Origin: Gigaspora rosea | Taxonomy: Eukaryota; Glomeromycota; Glomeromycetes; Diversisporales; Gigasporaceae | Length of the DNA: 64,000 nt | Assembly (NCBI GenBank): GCA_003550325.1 | Contig: QKWP01000346.1 | Coordinates: 45,031-109,030 of the forward strand | Direction of reading: 5' to 3' | Shown: one piece after another, positions 23,753 through 35,400 of the stretch | Layout: every line of letters starts with the position of its first letter | How positions within the stretch are numbered: position 1 is the stretch's first letter | The notes under the pieces: generated by a model | The model's input: the letters and a program-made list of their open reading frames with translations, nothing else | Databases searched by the model: none | Told to the model about the DNA's origin: nothing | Position numbers and translations under genes: made by a program

Positions 23753-24138
23753 GAAATAAGGATATTCATGATTGTTTAAAAAATTTCAACTTAAATCCAT
23801 AGAATACAAGGATGCAATTAGATAGATTCCTTTAATAAATTATATATTATTGGCATTTTAGTTCAAGAACACAGTATTTCAAAGATCGATCGGAACATGC
23901 TATATTTAATGATATAAAACTTAATAAAGAAAAAATTTTTTTAATGTATTGGTTTTAACAGAAGTTTCTAAGTTGCATTATTGTCAGATATTACTATTAA
24001 ATCGATCCTCCTATTTTGTACCCAGAAGTAGTTTGAATCAAAGTTTGGTTTATGTTTGGATACTCAAAAAATAATATTTCATGCTTTTAAAAATATATAT
24101 TTGGTATAAAACATCGATGATTAGCAAAGTCGAATATG

Positions 24139-24233
24139 TAATAGTTATTTCACGGGCTGTCGTGAATATGATGGATTAACACGGCGGAGCCATGATAATA
24201 CATTGTGTTCATGACACACCGTGAAATAACTTT
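24139..24233. mobile_element. Small hairpin element
   Basis: AGTTATTTCACGGGCTGTCG and, inverted, AGTTATTTCACGGTGTGTCA form 24-bp near-perfect inverted ends around a short loop. It has the size of a MITE or a regulatory hairpin. No clear target duplication. Confidence 0.55.
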
Positions 24234-24436
24234 TATTTCTCACGGTTCCTATGTCTGTAATATTTCTGATTAAAATTTTTACTGATGATGTCATGACTGT
24301 GGAAAAATTTTTGATATTTCCACAGCATTACGTAATCATAAAAATATCATCAGGAATGTTCACGAGAGAACATTAGGGCTGTGGGATATAAAAAATATAT
24401 ACAAATATCCAAGTATATTAGTTAGCACTTTAAGTA

Positions 24437-24631
24437 TAGTCAAACCTCCCTAAATGCAATGCGACGGGACCATATATAAAAATTTAGTCAAACGTGCACT
24501 TAGAGAGGTATTGCATTTGGGGAGGTAAAAATCTATAAATGTAATATTAGTTTGGCCCAAGAGAAGACGTGCATTTAGGGAGGTGTTTTATAGAATGTGC
24601 ACTTGGGGTAGCATTTAGGGGGGTCTGACTG
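24437..24631. mobile_element. Tc1/mariner (pogo)-like MITE, TA flanks
   Basis: Left end TAGTCAAACCTCCCTAAATG and right end, reverse-complemented, CAGTCAGACCCCCCTAAATG. TA lies outside both ends (24,435-24,436 and 24,632-24,633). The interior has further internal inverted copies of CATTTAGGGAGG. CAGTC-A/G-AACC termini with TA duplication are typical of pogo-like elements. Confidence 0.75.
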
Positions 24632-24765
24632 TATATAATATCGATATACAGTACAAACCCGTATTGATTATATTATTTTACAGGATGAATAGCCAATCAA
24701 ATTGCAGCATTTTTATCACGTGTGTGTATTATTCTAATACCCCCCTCATCTTATTGGCTATAAAT

Positions 24766-24799
24766 GTTATGTTAAACATAAAATTAAATTGGTGTGGCC
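24766..24799 (-). repeat. Right TIR of the 6.3-kb transposon
   Basis: The reverse complement begins GGCCACACCAATTTAATTTT and continues to AACATAAC. TTA follows at 24,800-24,802. Confidence 0.9.
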
Positions 24800-24857
24800 T
24801 TACTTAGATGATCTGCAATAATCAAAGCAACAAATAAGGTAATACAAACCAAAAAAG

Positions 24858-26565
24858 GTGACATCTAAAGATGTGTACCACGTGACATTTTCGTGTAAAT
24901 CAACCAAATGGAGTCGCGAAATTTTGTTTACACGGATCAGCCCGAAGAAGTCCGAAAACAAAAAAACGCAAGAACATAAAAACGGCATTCTAAACCTATC
25001 TTGGGCCATTAATAAAAAATGTCGGGAAGGCAATTTTACCTAAGTTGGCCCTAACCTTAACCCCAACCCTAATGTTAAACAGACTTTGACACGAATTTTA
25101 ACTAAAATTTTTTTTTGGCACAAGGGAGAAGTGATAAAAATTTAAACAATGATTTCATGGAAGAGCTTCAACTTAAGACAATAAATTATAATGAGGCTAT
25201 TGAGTGGATTACTTTTGGCAAATTCGAAATCAAACAGAAGATTAATGAAGAAAGCTTTTTAGAGTTTTGATTGGCGGTGTACGAATAGTTTCTAAAGATA
25301 ATGAGAATGTGTACAGTCACGTACACCATCATGTATGGACACTCGAAGCTTTTTTATGATTTAAAACAAGTAAGTTTAAGTCAGTATTTAATGTACGCAA
25401 TGTAAACACAGATTTATTTACATCGATAGTTACGGTTCAATTGCCTTATAAATTGGCTGACGTAATTTTATATAGGATAACAAGTCTGCCTCTATGGTAT
25501 ACAACATGATTAATATTCTTTAATTATACATATTTGTAAGGTTGTAAGTCATTTAATTAAGAAAAACTATGCAAATTCTAAATTAATTGGAATTACTAAA
25601 AGCTTATCCATTGATGAATATATGGCAGTATTTGATGAGTTTCACTATCGAAGAAATCTACAAATAGACTTTGTTCATATTGTAACCTATATAACAACTC
25701 TCCAGTATGGTGCCAAACATGTGATCCTTTAAGGCTAACACAAGGGTGGACAAGTGGAAATAAGGATATCGATGATTACATTAAAGGATTTCAATTTAGA
25801 ACACTGAAATATGATGAAGCTTTTGAGTGGATTCCTTTTGACTAATTAGAAAATACACAGATGATTTATGACAGAAAATTAGATACAAAGTTATTGGCAC
25901 ACTGGATAAATGTCAAACGATTGGTTTCTCAAAATAATGGGGTTTTCATACGATCGCATATTCCATCGTATTTGGTTACACTTATAACTTTTTTCAATGA
26001 TCAAATGAATGTTAAGGATTCTTTATTAGAGTAAGTTTCTTATTGTATATAATATTATTAATAAATTATATATTTATGTAAATCATGTAATATTTTTAAG
26101 GTCAATCGCTATATACAGTCAGATAGCAGCCATAAATTATTTGGAATTACTCAAAATACGACCACTAAAGAATATCTGATAGTATCTGATGAATTTTTTT
26201 ATATAAAAGATCTCCTGATAATGGACTATGTATACAACGTAAGAACTATAACATTTCTTTTAGACTGGTGTCAACCATGTGATCCTCTAAAAGAACTACT
26301 CTAGTGGACCAGTGGGGACAAGAATATTGATTAGACGATTTCAATTTAGCACTATATAATATGATGAAGTCATTGAATGGATTCCGCTTGATTAATTAGA
26401 AAATGTACAGAAACTTTCTGAAATGAAGTTTCTAGCTATTTGGGTTGATGGAATGCGATTAGTTTCGGAAAATAATATGCAATTACGTAGCTTATCATGT
26501 GCCGTTACAATAATGACTTTTCACAGTTCGAAAAAGAGTTCTGCTGATTTTTTAAACGAAGTAGG
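24858..26565 (+). pseudogene. Chain of decayed kinase N-lobe modules (right arm)
   Basis: Successive modules can be read in changing frames. One at 25,150-25,400 has YNEAIEWI then GGVRIVSKDNENVYS. The best preserved, at 25,660-26,035, reads LCSYCNLYNNSPVWCQTCDP, then WTSGNKDIDDYIKGFQ, LKYDEAFEWIPFD and LVSQNNGVFIRSHIPSYLV. A third at 26,100-26,565 has KLFGITQNTTTKEYL and repeats the pattern. In intact relatives this is a Cys-ribbon, a linker with EWIPF, then the kinase N-lobe. Here each unit stops near the hinge and the next Cys-ribbon follows, with no catalytic loop or DFG. An intron follows each lysine-strand segment at the position seen in the kinases elsewhere in this window. It is a pseudogene, perhaps from tandem duplication of a 5' gene end. 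Confidence 0.65.
24870..25110. mobile_element. MITE-like element with CCCTAA-type interior (right-arm copy)
   Basis: It carries AAAGATGTGTACCACGTGAC, TCGGGAAGGCAATTTTACCT and GGCCCTAACCTTAACC in the same order as the element at 43,523-43,810. It is the counterpart of the left-arm block at 5,690-5,893. Confidence 0.5.
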
Positions 26566-26573
26566 TATTTTAA

Positions 26574-26637
26574 GGCCACACTAAGTTTTGATTTTTCGTT
26601 TTGCATTACATGGATTTCAAAATTCGGGACGGACGGC

Positions 26638-26673
<36 letters not shown>

Positions 26674-27013
26674 TTTTAATTTAAATAATGTTCACATTTA
26701 AGGCTATACAAGGCTAATTTTTCATTTGCACAACAAGGAATCAAAAAATTGGGCCGACAGTCATATTTTTCCTGTCAGTCCTATCAGACGATTACGGGAA
26801 ATTAAGGTCTCCATCGGGTGACACCGGATGAAAATAATTATTGGAATAAATTTTTTGCCACACTTAGAATTCATTCAATTATTAACGTTGTGAGAAAAAA
26901 TAGATGTCAAAAATCGAACAATTGGCACAATTGGGATCTAAAAAAAAAAAAATTGAAAAATTGAAAAATGGGACGGCAGGTAATGCAAAACGAAAAGTCA
27001 ACTTTGCGTGGCC
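26574..27013. mobile_element. GGCCAC-family TIR element M4, TAA target duplication
   Basis: TIRs GGCCACACTAAGTTTTGATT and the inverse ending CAACTTTGCGTGGCC, flanked by TAA on both sides (26,571-26,573 and 27,014-27,016). It contains a run of about 30 T residues and the family block GGTCTCCATCGGGTGACACC. It sits directly after a splice donor of the decayed kinase modules, so it inserted into an intron. It marks the outer end of the right arm. Confidence 0.9.
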
Positions 27014-27099
27014 TAATGTATATAGTCTTATTAAATATTTATATATTTATATTATTTTATTTATTTTAGGTTGAAAATACAGTATGCACAGTCAACTAA

Positions 27100-27520
27100 G
27101 GCCACGCAAAGTTTGATTTTTCGTTTTGCATTACATGGATTTCAAAATTCGGGTCGGACGGGCGGATTTTTTTTTTTTAATTTAAATAATGTTCACATTT
27201 AAGGCCATACAAGGCTAATTTTTCATTTTGCACAACAAGGAATCAAAAAATTGGGCCGGCAGTCATCTTTTTCCTGTCAGTCCTATCAGACGATTACGGG
27301 AAATTAAGGTCTCCATCGGGTGACACCGGATGAAAATAATTATTGGAATAAATTTTTTGCCACACTTAGAATTCATTCAATTATTAACGTTGTGAGAAAA
27401 AATAGATGTCAAAAATCGAACAATTGGCACAATTGGGATCTAAAAAATAATAATAATAATAATAAAATGAAAAAATGGGACGGCGGGTAATGCAAAACGA
27501 AAAATCAACTTTGCGTGGCC
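27100..27520. mobile_element. GGCCAC-family TIR element M5, TAA target duplication
   Basis: Nearly identical to M4 apart from the length of the T run and a TAATAATAA microsatellite near 27,447. TAA lies outside both ends. Two almost identical copies 86 bp apart suggest recent activity or gene conversion. Confidence 0.9.
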
Positions 27521-28224
27521 TAATATCTATGACTATTAGATTTTAAAAGTCCATATTACCATGACCCTTGCTTGATGCTTGTATATGGATATGATTCTAT
27601 CTTTATAGTAAGTGCAATATTTTTTGTCTATAATCATTAGTTTTATCATTAAAGTTTATCATATGACAGAACTAAAAAAAAAACATAGTAATGTTGAAAC
27701 TTTACGTTGGCATCACTAGTTGATATCGTTATTCAGTATTGTCATATGACCTTCTTATGACCCATTATAGATTAGAAACTTATTTTTCGTATTCTCATAC
27801 AGTAGTTCGTTATTACGAGATTATACTTTTAGTATTGCTGTTGAGTCAGGTAGGTAATTAAGGATGAGACAACAACAAAAAGTCGAGTTTTAAACTCAAA
27901 TTCATGATCAAGAGTGAGATAATGCTATCATCTTTTCACCGGAATTTAGAAGTTTCGTACTTGTTTATGAATGTACTGTACTGTACTTAAATTTAGATGC
28001 ACTGCATTATAAATCAGTACGGAACACCTTTTGTTTATATAAAATGTACTGTACTGTATTTATAAAATCAAAATTTAAAATCCGAGAATAATGACAAATA
28101 TATTCACAAAAAACCATTTCAAAATGTTAGGGAGCCTTAATCTTCCCCAAAGTTTTGATTGGAAAGTCACAACTCTTTAATCATTTTCTTGAAATAAAAT
28201 CAAATATTAATATTTTTGTGTGCA
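27521..28224. other. Intergenic, no gene seen
   Basis: AT-rich. The word TGTACTGTACTGTA occurs at 27,974 and 28,040, suggesting a small diverged repeat. No coding signal. Confidence 0.5.
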
Positions 28225-28590
28225 AAAGATGCGAAAATATTATTATGCACTTCAGAGTTCTTTCTCTAGTAAATATAAACCAAAAATATTCAAAAATATT
28301 AACGAAAATAAGATCAAAAATTTTTAATTGCAAAGAGAACAAAGTATTATTTATGCACCTTCAAATCTTTTACTAATAAAAAATGAAAATAAGAAAAATT
28401 CAAAATATTTTTGGTTAAACAATAAAATAAATCGAAAATATTATTTATGCATTTCCAGTGTTCTTTTTGCTAGTAAAAATAAATCGAAAATATCAAAAAT
28501 ATTAACAAAAATAAGAATATATAATATAATTATATCTATTCGTTTATTTATGCACTTCCAAAGTTCTTTTTCGAGTAAAAATAAATCACA
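28225..28590 (+). repeat. Degenerate ~105-bp tandem repeat
   Basis: Four units begin with ATTTATGCACTTCC-like text and contain TTCTTT...AGTAAAAATAAA and CAAAAATATTAAC. Short open frames across it follow the repeat period and are not treated as genes. Confidence 0.6.
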
Positions 28591-29164
28591 AACAATAAAA
28601 AAACATTACTGAAAATGAATGCATTGACACAACCAAGAAATTTTTTATAGAGTTTTTGTTCGTTACTTTATTTTCAAAAGAATAAATTTGTTGAGATACC
28701 TGAATTTACAAACTTTTTTGCAATTTTAAATTCCCAGCTCCATTAAACCATATTCTTGTCCTTAGCTTTTACTTCGAAAAATAATTAACAACAATTAATA
28801 CAATTAATATTCGATAAAATTGTTAATCGTTTATGCAAAATTATATTTTCGACAATTATTGCTCATTTTAATTCTATACGTTCGGTTAATATCTAAATAA
28901 AATTATATGTTTTCAAAAAATGCTATGTAAAATTATGAATTAATTTAAATCAAGAACTTAAATTACTATAAAAATATTAATCCTCTACTATAGAAATTTT
29001 TTATTCAATGTCATAAATGGTTTATTTCAGCCAGAAATACAACCAATATTTCCAGTAGATTTTTATTAAATAAATTAAATTATTCTGGCTATTGTGGCCG
29101 CTAGAAGTTATAGAGTAATATTACTCCGTTTTTATCTATTAAACATCCAGCTAAAATAATTGGG

Positions 29165-29478
29165 GTGGCAATCAATTAATCGACAATCATTTCACCGACA
29201 TAACATTTCACCGACAATTATTCACCGACACGTTCATTTTACCGACAGTTTATTTCACCGAAGCTCATTTCACCGACAAAGTAATTCTGGTCATTGTCGT
29301 TCGGGTCAGGGTAGAATTAGGTAGAATTAGGGCTAAAGTTAGGGTGCTTTTTGAGAAAAAACTTGTCGGTGAATGAACTTTGGTGAAACAAACTGTCGGT
29401 AAAATGAACTTGTCGGTGAGTATTTGTCGGTAGAATGTTATGTCGGTGAAGTGATTGTCGGCGAAATAATACGAACCC
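29165..29478. mobile_element. CCGACA foldback element
   Basis: The left arm repeats TTCACCGACA at irregular 10-20 bp spacing about six times. The right arm carries the inverse TGTCGGTGAA repeatedly. The centre reads GACAAAGTAATTCTGGTCAT then TAGAATTAGG repeats. Copies 1 and 3 of the segment lack it. A decayed relative lies at 45,715-45,940. Confidence 0.8.
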
Positions 29479-29954
29479 AGGAGAAAATAATTGACCCGAT
29501 TTTTTTTTAAGACACATTCCCATTTTAACTAAGATAAAAGAAAGACATCTCACATCGCCAAACATATTTTATTAAAGGATAGGTTAAAATTAGTAAGTAA
29601 ACTGTATGTACTCGTTGCCATGTAAGCAGGTAAAATGCGCAAGTTACAGTAAATAGATTGTTATCCTAAATGTCCCTGGAAATTGGAGGATTTATAGACA
29701 TAAATCCATTAGAGGAGACTTATAGATATAAACTCAATATTTTACATAGATAAAGAGAATAAAAAACTTGGACATGCAAAAAATGGTAGTAAGTGCCAAA
29801 TTAAAGAGCAACTAGCATAGGTGTTCTAATAGTAAGCAATATAGGATGTTTTTGTAGCTTTATCATTATCATTTGAGAATCTTCAGAATATTATACTTTT
29901 CAATTATTTCTAGTTGATACCACAGTTCAAAAATTTTTCTTAGGATGTAAATAT

Positions 29955-30490
29955 GGGCCCTCAAAAGTAGAAACCAAGAAATTTGGCCGATCACGGGTTT
30001 TGAGAAAATCGGCAATAACTATTTTGTTACACAAAATCAAACCAATCTAAAATTAGGTTATTCATGATTAACAAACCTGTTTAAACAGGATTATTAGATC
30101 TGCAGATTCCAGGTAAATCTCGGTAAATCTATTTTTAGAATAGCGTCAAAAGCTTTTAACCGTTGTATCGCAATAATTTATTAAGTGATCAGACTTTCAT
30201 TATTAAGTAAAAAAGATTGGGCCTAAAATTTTACACCTAATCAATCAAACAGGTCAATTTTCAAAAATAGTTCAAATTCCTTGGTTTCTACTTTTGANCA
30301 AAATCAAACCAATCTAAAATTAGGTTATTCATGATTAACAAACCTGTTTAAACAGGATTATTAGATCTGCAGATTCCAGGTAAATCTCGGTAAGTAAAAA
30401 AGATTGGGCCTAAAATTTTACACCTAATCAATCAAACAGGTCAATTTTCAAAAATAGTTCAAATTCCTTGGTTTCTACTTTTGAGGGCCC
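29955..30490. mobile_element. GGGCCC-ended TIR element with internal partial duplication and an N
   Basis: Termini GGGCCCTCAAAAGTAGAAAC and its inverse. ATAT lies outside both ends, and copies 1 and 3 have the empty site. A complete copy missing only its last six bases ends at the single ambiguous base (30,298). A second copy then restarts from an internal point and lacks about 80 bp. This suggests two haplotypes or repeats joined during assembly. Confidence 0.75.
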
Positions 30491-31804
30491 ATATGATAAT
30501 TTATAACTGAAACTACATAACAGACAATACGAGGATTTTTGACCAAATCCGCAAATCTAAAATTAGAATTTGATCAATCATTAAATCTCGTAATCTAGTA
30601 TTTAGATTGTGTTGATTTTGGTCCTACTGTATTAGAATTGACTCGTCAATGTGCTTCGAATAGTACTAAAATTATCACGAGATCTTAATGATTGATCAAT
30701 CTAATTACGCGTAATATACAAATTTTAATTAGGATTTACGCGAATATGGTCAAAAAAAAAATCCTATAATGGTCATTTTTTTGATTTATTCTTTTTATAG
30801 TCAGGATTTAGAGTTATAAGGCTTAAATCAAGATCTAAATTTCCAGCATCAGCCACGGCAACAATTTATTATAACTGTTTTCAAAAGATGAGGAACAGTG
30901 CAAATCACCATATTACGAGAAATTCGCAAGATTTCCAAGATTTCCAAAGCTTCAAGACCGAACATCGGTCTTTAATTTTATTATTAATAATTAGAATTTC
31001 CAAATTCTTTGACTCCCCATATGAGTATATTGAAATCGGTTTCCACGTTTTTTGAAAACAACTGTAACTCAAATTAATTGCCACTTACTATAATAAGTGG
31101 AATTCGAATTCTCTAACCAATAAAGTTCTATTGCAGCATATACCATTAAGAGTTCACAAAGATTTTACTTCGATCTACAACATATAATTTATTTTATATT
31201 TGGAATATGATATATTACGGCAGAAACTGGATAATTTAATATGAAATTTTCAAAGTTTTTTGATGTGTTTTTTTATAATTAGGTTATGTTTAAGGTTAAT
31301 ATTTTATAATAAAAGAATATAAGTGAATTTTGGCAAGGTTTATATTTTTAACGAGGAATCTTCAGCCGCGACAATATATATTTTTAAAGATATACAGAAT
31401 ATAGGAATAACAAGAATATTCTATCTTATGCCAACGTGTTTTGTCAGCTCAGTTCATGAAAACTTCTCATAATATAAAAGTTATCAGAGCAATGCAATGC
31501 AATTTCATTAGCATCTAATACATAATTGTAACTGGTATCTAAATATTAGTACACTAAGACCGCATATTGTCGAATCTATTATATGAATAAATGAATTATT
31601 TAAAATGAATAAATAACTAACTATAAGCTATCGTATAATTGGTAGAAAAATAAGCTGTACAGCATAGATCAGTAATCGAATCAAATGTTTTGGAGCCTCT
31701 AAAGATGTTTGATTCGTTTACAATTCACATTTGTTACTGTCATATCGATTTTTTGTTATCATACGATAAACATCAGTTATTACTATCAAAATATTTGATC
31801 ATAT

Positions 31805-32244
31805 TATTACTGCGGTTTACAAAATTCTGTAAATTTTGCAGATAATCAAAAAAAAAAATCGCTTGCGATTATAGATGATTTTCGATTTCTTAAAATACTC
31901 CGATATCTGGTATTATTATATCGGTATCGCTTTGCAAAAAAAGTGTGCCCCTGTGATTTCACGGTGATGATAGCGGAAAAATTTCTGAGATTTTAATTCC
32001 TTATAGATCATAATTTCCATCAATAACATTTATATTTATCCGAAATCTTTGAAATTCCCAAAAATCGAAAATCCACTAGAATCGGCTGATTTCTCGTGAT
32101 TTTACATGAGCAAAGCGCAATAATAAATTGTCATATATCATATATGAATAGTTTTAAGAAATAAAAATTATCTAGAAATTGCAAACGACTGCTTTTTTTT
32201 TTATGATCTGCAAAAATTTGCAGAATTTTGCAAACCGCAATAAA
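31805..32244. mobile_element. TIR element in segment copy 2 (long form)
   Basis: Left end TGCGGTTTACAAAATTCTGT and right end, reverse-complemented, TGCGGTTTGCAAAATTCTGC. The same element occupies the same position in copy 3 (60,784-60,934) but is only about 150 bp long there. The interior has no ORF. Confidence 0.7.
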
Positions 32245-32424
32245 CGGCTAGCTCTAAAATATTATAATCATACTTTTGGCTCTTTTTTTGAATGGGATTA
32301 TTGGATTTCTAAATATTAATTTAAAAACAAATTAAGATAGATAAACGTACAAAAAATATGGTAAAAATTTGTATGGCAGTAACAACGTGGCGTACGACAA
32401 TTATAACTCAAATTAGTCAAATTG

Positions 32425-35400
32425 TTAATTGAAATTACCTCTAAATTTAGCAGATTCATACGATTCATACGCTAGTTTAATCTCCTTGGTGTTTATTAAT
32501 CTGCTGGTATACAAGGAATTTTGGAGATTTGGGAAAATAATTTGGGTTGTTTTGATTTCTTCGTTAGCAGAAATAAAACTTCTTTTGATATCAGGTTCCT
32601 CGTTATACGATATCCAGGGCATCATCAGAATCATGCGCCATTTTGAAAATTTTGAACTAATATCTTTAGCACTAGGTCGGTTACGTGGATTTGAATCCAT
32701 GCATTGGTTAGCTAATTCAATAGAACATTTAGGTGTTTTATCAGAAAATCCAGGTCTTAATCCGTTGCAAATATTCAAGGCATTGCACGGAGAACCATGA
32801 AAAGGCCTTTTCCAGTTGACAATTCTGTCATAATAATACCCAGACTATATATATCAGCTGCTTGTGTATATTCTTCACCTAATAAAATCTCTGGTGCAAT
32901 ATATGGCATAACTCCATAAATTTCACCTTTTAAAGCTGATTCTTTCAAACTCTTAGATAATCCTAGATCGGTAACAAAAGACTTCATCACAGTTTTGTAT
33001 TGATTTAGCAAAATATTCCCGCTATGAAAATCACAATGAATATATCCTGATTCATGAATCCTAGCAAGATCATTCATTTGATACATCCATAAGATGCTTC
33101 AATTTGTTTTCCCAATCGAGTTCTTTAAAATTTGATATCAAAAAATCGTACATATTTCCACGATTGGCATACTAAATACCATAAGATATTTCTCGGTTTC
33201 TATATGTTGAGTTATTCCATATAACTTAAGTCCGAGACCATTCAATCTACAGTACATTGAACGTGATTTCGAACTTAATAAATTAGGAGTATAATTATAA
33301 ATGTTAGAATTATTAGAATTATTATATACATAAGTAAATATTTTTTATTGACTTTGTAAAAAGTTTGATGCTATTTGAGAATTGTGGCTTAATATTTCAA
33401 ATAAATACAGAACAAATTAATGATTAATTAAAAATATGGGCTACATGCTATTTATTATAAATTTAGGAAAGAAATTTCTCATTATCATTGTCACAAAAAT
33501 AATGAGGTCAAGCTTTTTTGCAAAGTGCTATAATAAAATTTTAAACTTACTTCTTTTAAAGTGCTAAGTGTTTTAAGTGCAACTTTGCATGATTGTTCAC
33601 GTGCTTGTAAATTATTTTTAATGATTGGCTTTCCATCTAACCAAGTTGCTGAATATATTGTACCAAATCCACCCTTGCCAATTATTTGAAGATCAACTAT
33701 TCTATCAAATGGAATCCATTCAATCAATTTCTCATATTTTGTAGTTTTAATCTGAAATTTTTTTTACGCATTCATCGATTTCTTTATTTCCGCTGGACCA
33801 TCCTCGAATTATCCTCTTTGGATCACATAATTGACACCAGGTTTAGAAGTATTATAGTACCTACAATACATCCTTCCAAAGATTTATATATTACTAAATC
33901 TTTATGTGATTCTTCATATCTAGTCAATGCGTAATATGTTGCTACACGGTTTCTTAATGCTTCTGCATTATATGGTTTAATTTTCTAGCGATTTATTTAA
34001 ATCTTTAAGGGCTTCTTCATATCTATTTATCATGTGATAAGTTTTCCCACGATTACCTAATGTTTTTGAATTATTTGGTTCAATTTCTAATGACTTATTT
34101 AAATCTACAAGTGACTCTTCATATCTATTCTCCATGCGATAAGTTTCTCCACGGATTCTTAATGTAAATGCAATCCTTTTTCGTCTACTTAATGCTCCTG
34201 CATTATTTGGTTCAATCCCTAATGATTTGTTTAAATCTGCAAGTAATTCTTCGTATCTATTCATCATACGATAAGTTTCTCCGCGTTCACTTAATATCAC
34301 TGCATTATTTGGTTCAATTCCTAATGATTTATTTAAATCTGCAAGTGATGCTTCATATTCATTCATCATGCGATAAGTTTCTCCACGACCACTTAATGCA
34401 TCTGCATTATTTGGATTAATTTCTAATGGTTTATTTAAATCCGCAAGTGATTCTTCATATCAATTCATCATGCGATAAGTTTCTCCACGAATTCTTAAAG
34501 CTGCTGCATTGTTTGGTTAATTTCTAATAATTTATTTAAATCTGAAAATGATTCTTCATATATATTCATCATGCGATAAGTTTGCTCACGACTATTTAAT
34601 GTTTCTGAATTATCTGGTTCAATTTCAAACGATTTATTCAAATCTGCAAGTGATTCTTCATATCTATACATCATGCGATAAGTTTCTCCACGAATTCTTA
34701 ATGCAAATGCGTTATTTGGTTTAATTTCTAATGATTTATTTCAATATTCAAGTGTTTCTCCACGACTTCTTAATGCATCTGCATTATTTGGTTCAATTTC
34801 TAATGATTTATTTAGATCTGCAAGTGACTCTTCATATCTGTTCGTCATGCGATAAGTTTCTTCACGAATTCTTAATGCAACTGCATTTTTTTGTCTAATC
34901 TCTAATGATTTATTTAAATATTCAAGTGTTTCTCCACGACTTCTTAATGCATCTGCATTATTTGGTTCAATTTTTAATTATTTAAATTTAAATCTACAAG
35001 TTACTCTTCTTATGCGATAAGTTTTTTCACGAATTCTTAATGCAGCTGCATTATATGGGTTAATTTCTAATAATTTATCTAAACCTTCAAGTGCTTTTTC
35101 ACGACTTCTTAATGCATCTGCATTATTTTGTTCAATTTTTAATGATCTATTTAAATCTGCAAGTGATTCTTCATATCTATTCATCATGCTATAAGTTTCT
35201 CCACGAATTCTTAATACAACTGCATTATTTGGTTCAATTTCTAATGTTTTATTTAAATATTCAAGTGTTTCTCCACGATTTCTTTAATGCATCTGTATTA
35301 TTTGGTTCAATTTCTAATGATTTATTTAGATCTGCAAGTGACTCTTCATATCTGTTCATCATGCGATAAGTTTGTCCACAACTTCTTAATGCAACTGCAT

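Larger units (their letters stand above)
23574..24765. other. 3' non-coding region of the 6.3-kb transposon
   Basis: No ORF of interest. It contains a hAT-like MITE, a small hairpin and a pogo-like MITE, listed separately. The remainder is AT-rich. Confidence 0.6.
18475..24799 (+). mobile_element. 6.3-kb TIR transposon with intact multi-exon DDE-type gene; TTA target duplication
   Basis: The left terminus GGCCACATCAACTTGATTTT and the reverse-complemented right terminus GGCCACACCAATTTAATTTT agree at 30 of the first 34 positions, both continuing GTTTAACATAAC. TTA lies directly outside both ends (18,472-18,474 and 24,800-24,802). The left arm has the empty site with a single TTA (minus strand, near 5,945). 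TWA target duplications and GG-starting TIRs resemble the PIF/Harbinger and Tourist group, but the encoded protein lacks the motifs I would expect of a Harbinger nuclease. Two small MITEs and a hairpin have inserted in the 3' non-coding part. The termini match those of M1-M5, so this is a candidate autonomous partner. Confidence 0.85.
10314..27013. repeat. Right arm of the inverted duplication, with two nested insertions
   Basis: Removing 12,468-18,329 and 18,475-24,799 leaves about 4.5 kb collinear with the reverse complement of 3,835-8,127. The two insertions were therefore gained after the duplication, or are allelic. The left arm supplies their empty sites. Confidence 0.9.

Noticed and set aside
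18475..24799. Assignment of the 6.3-kb element to PIF/Harbinger outright
   Set aside because: Only the TWA duplication and GG terminus agree; the protein shows none of the typical Harbinger nuclease blocks and no Myb-like partner was found.
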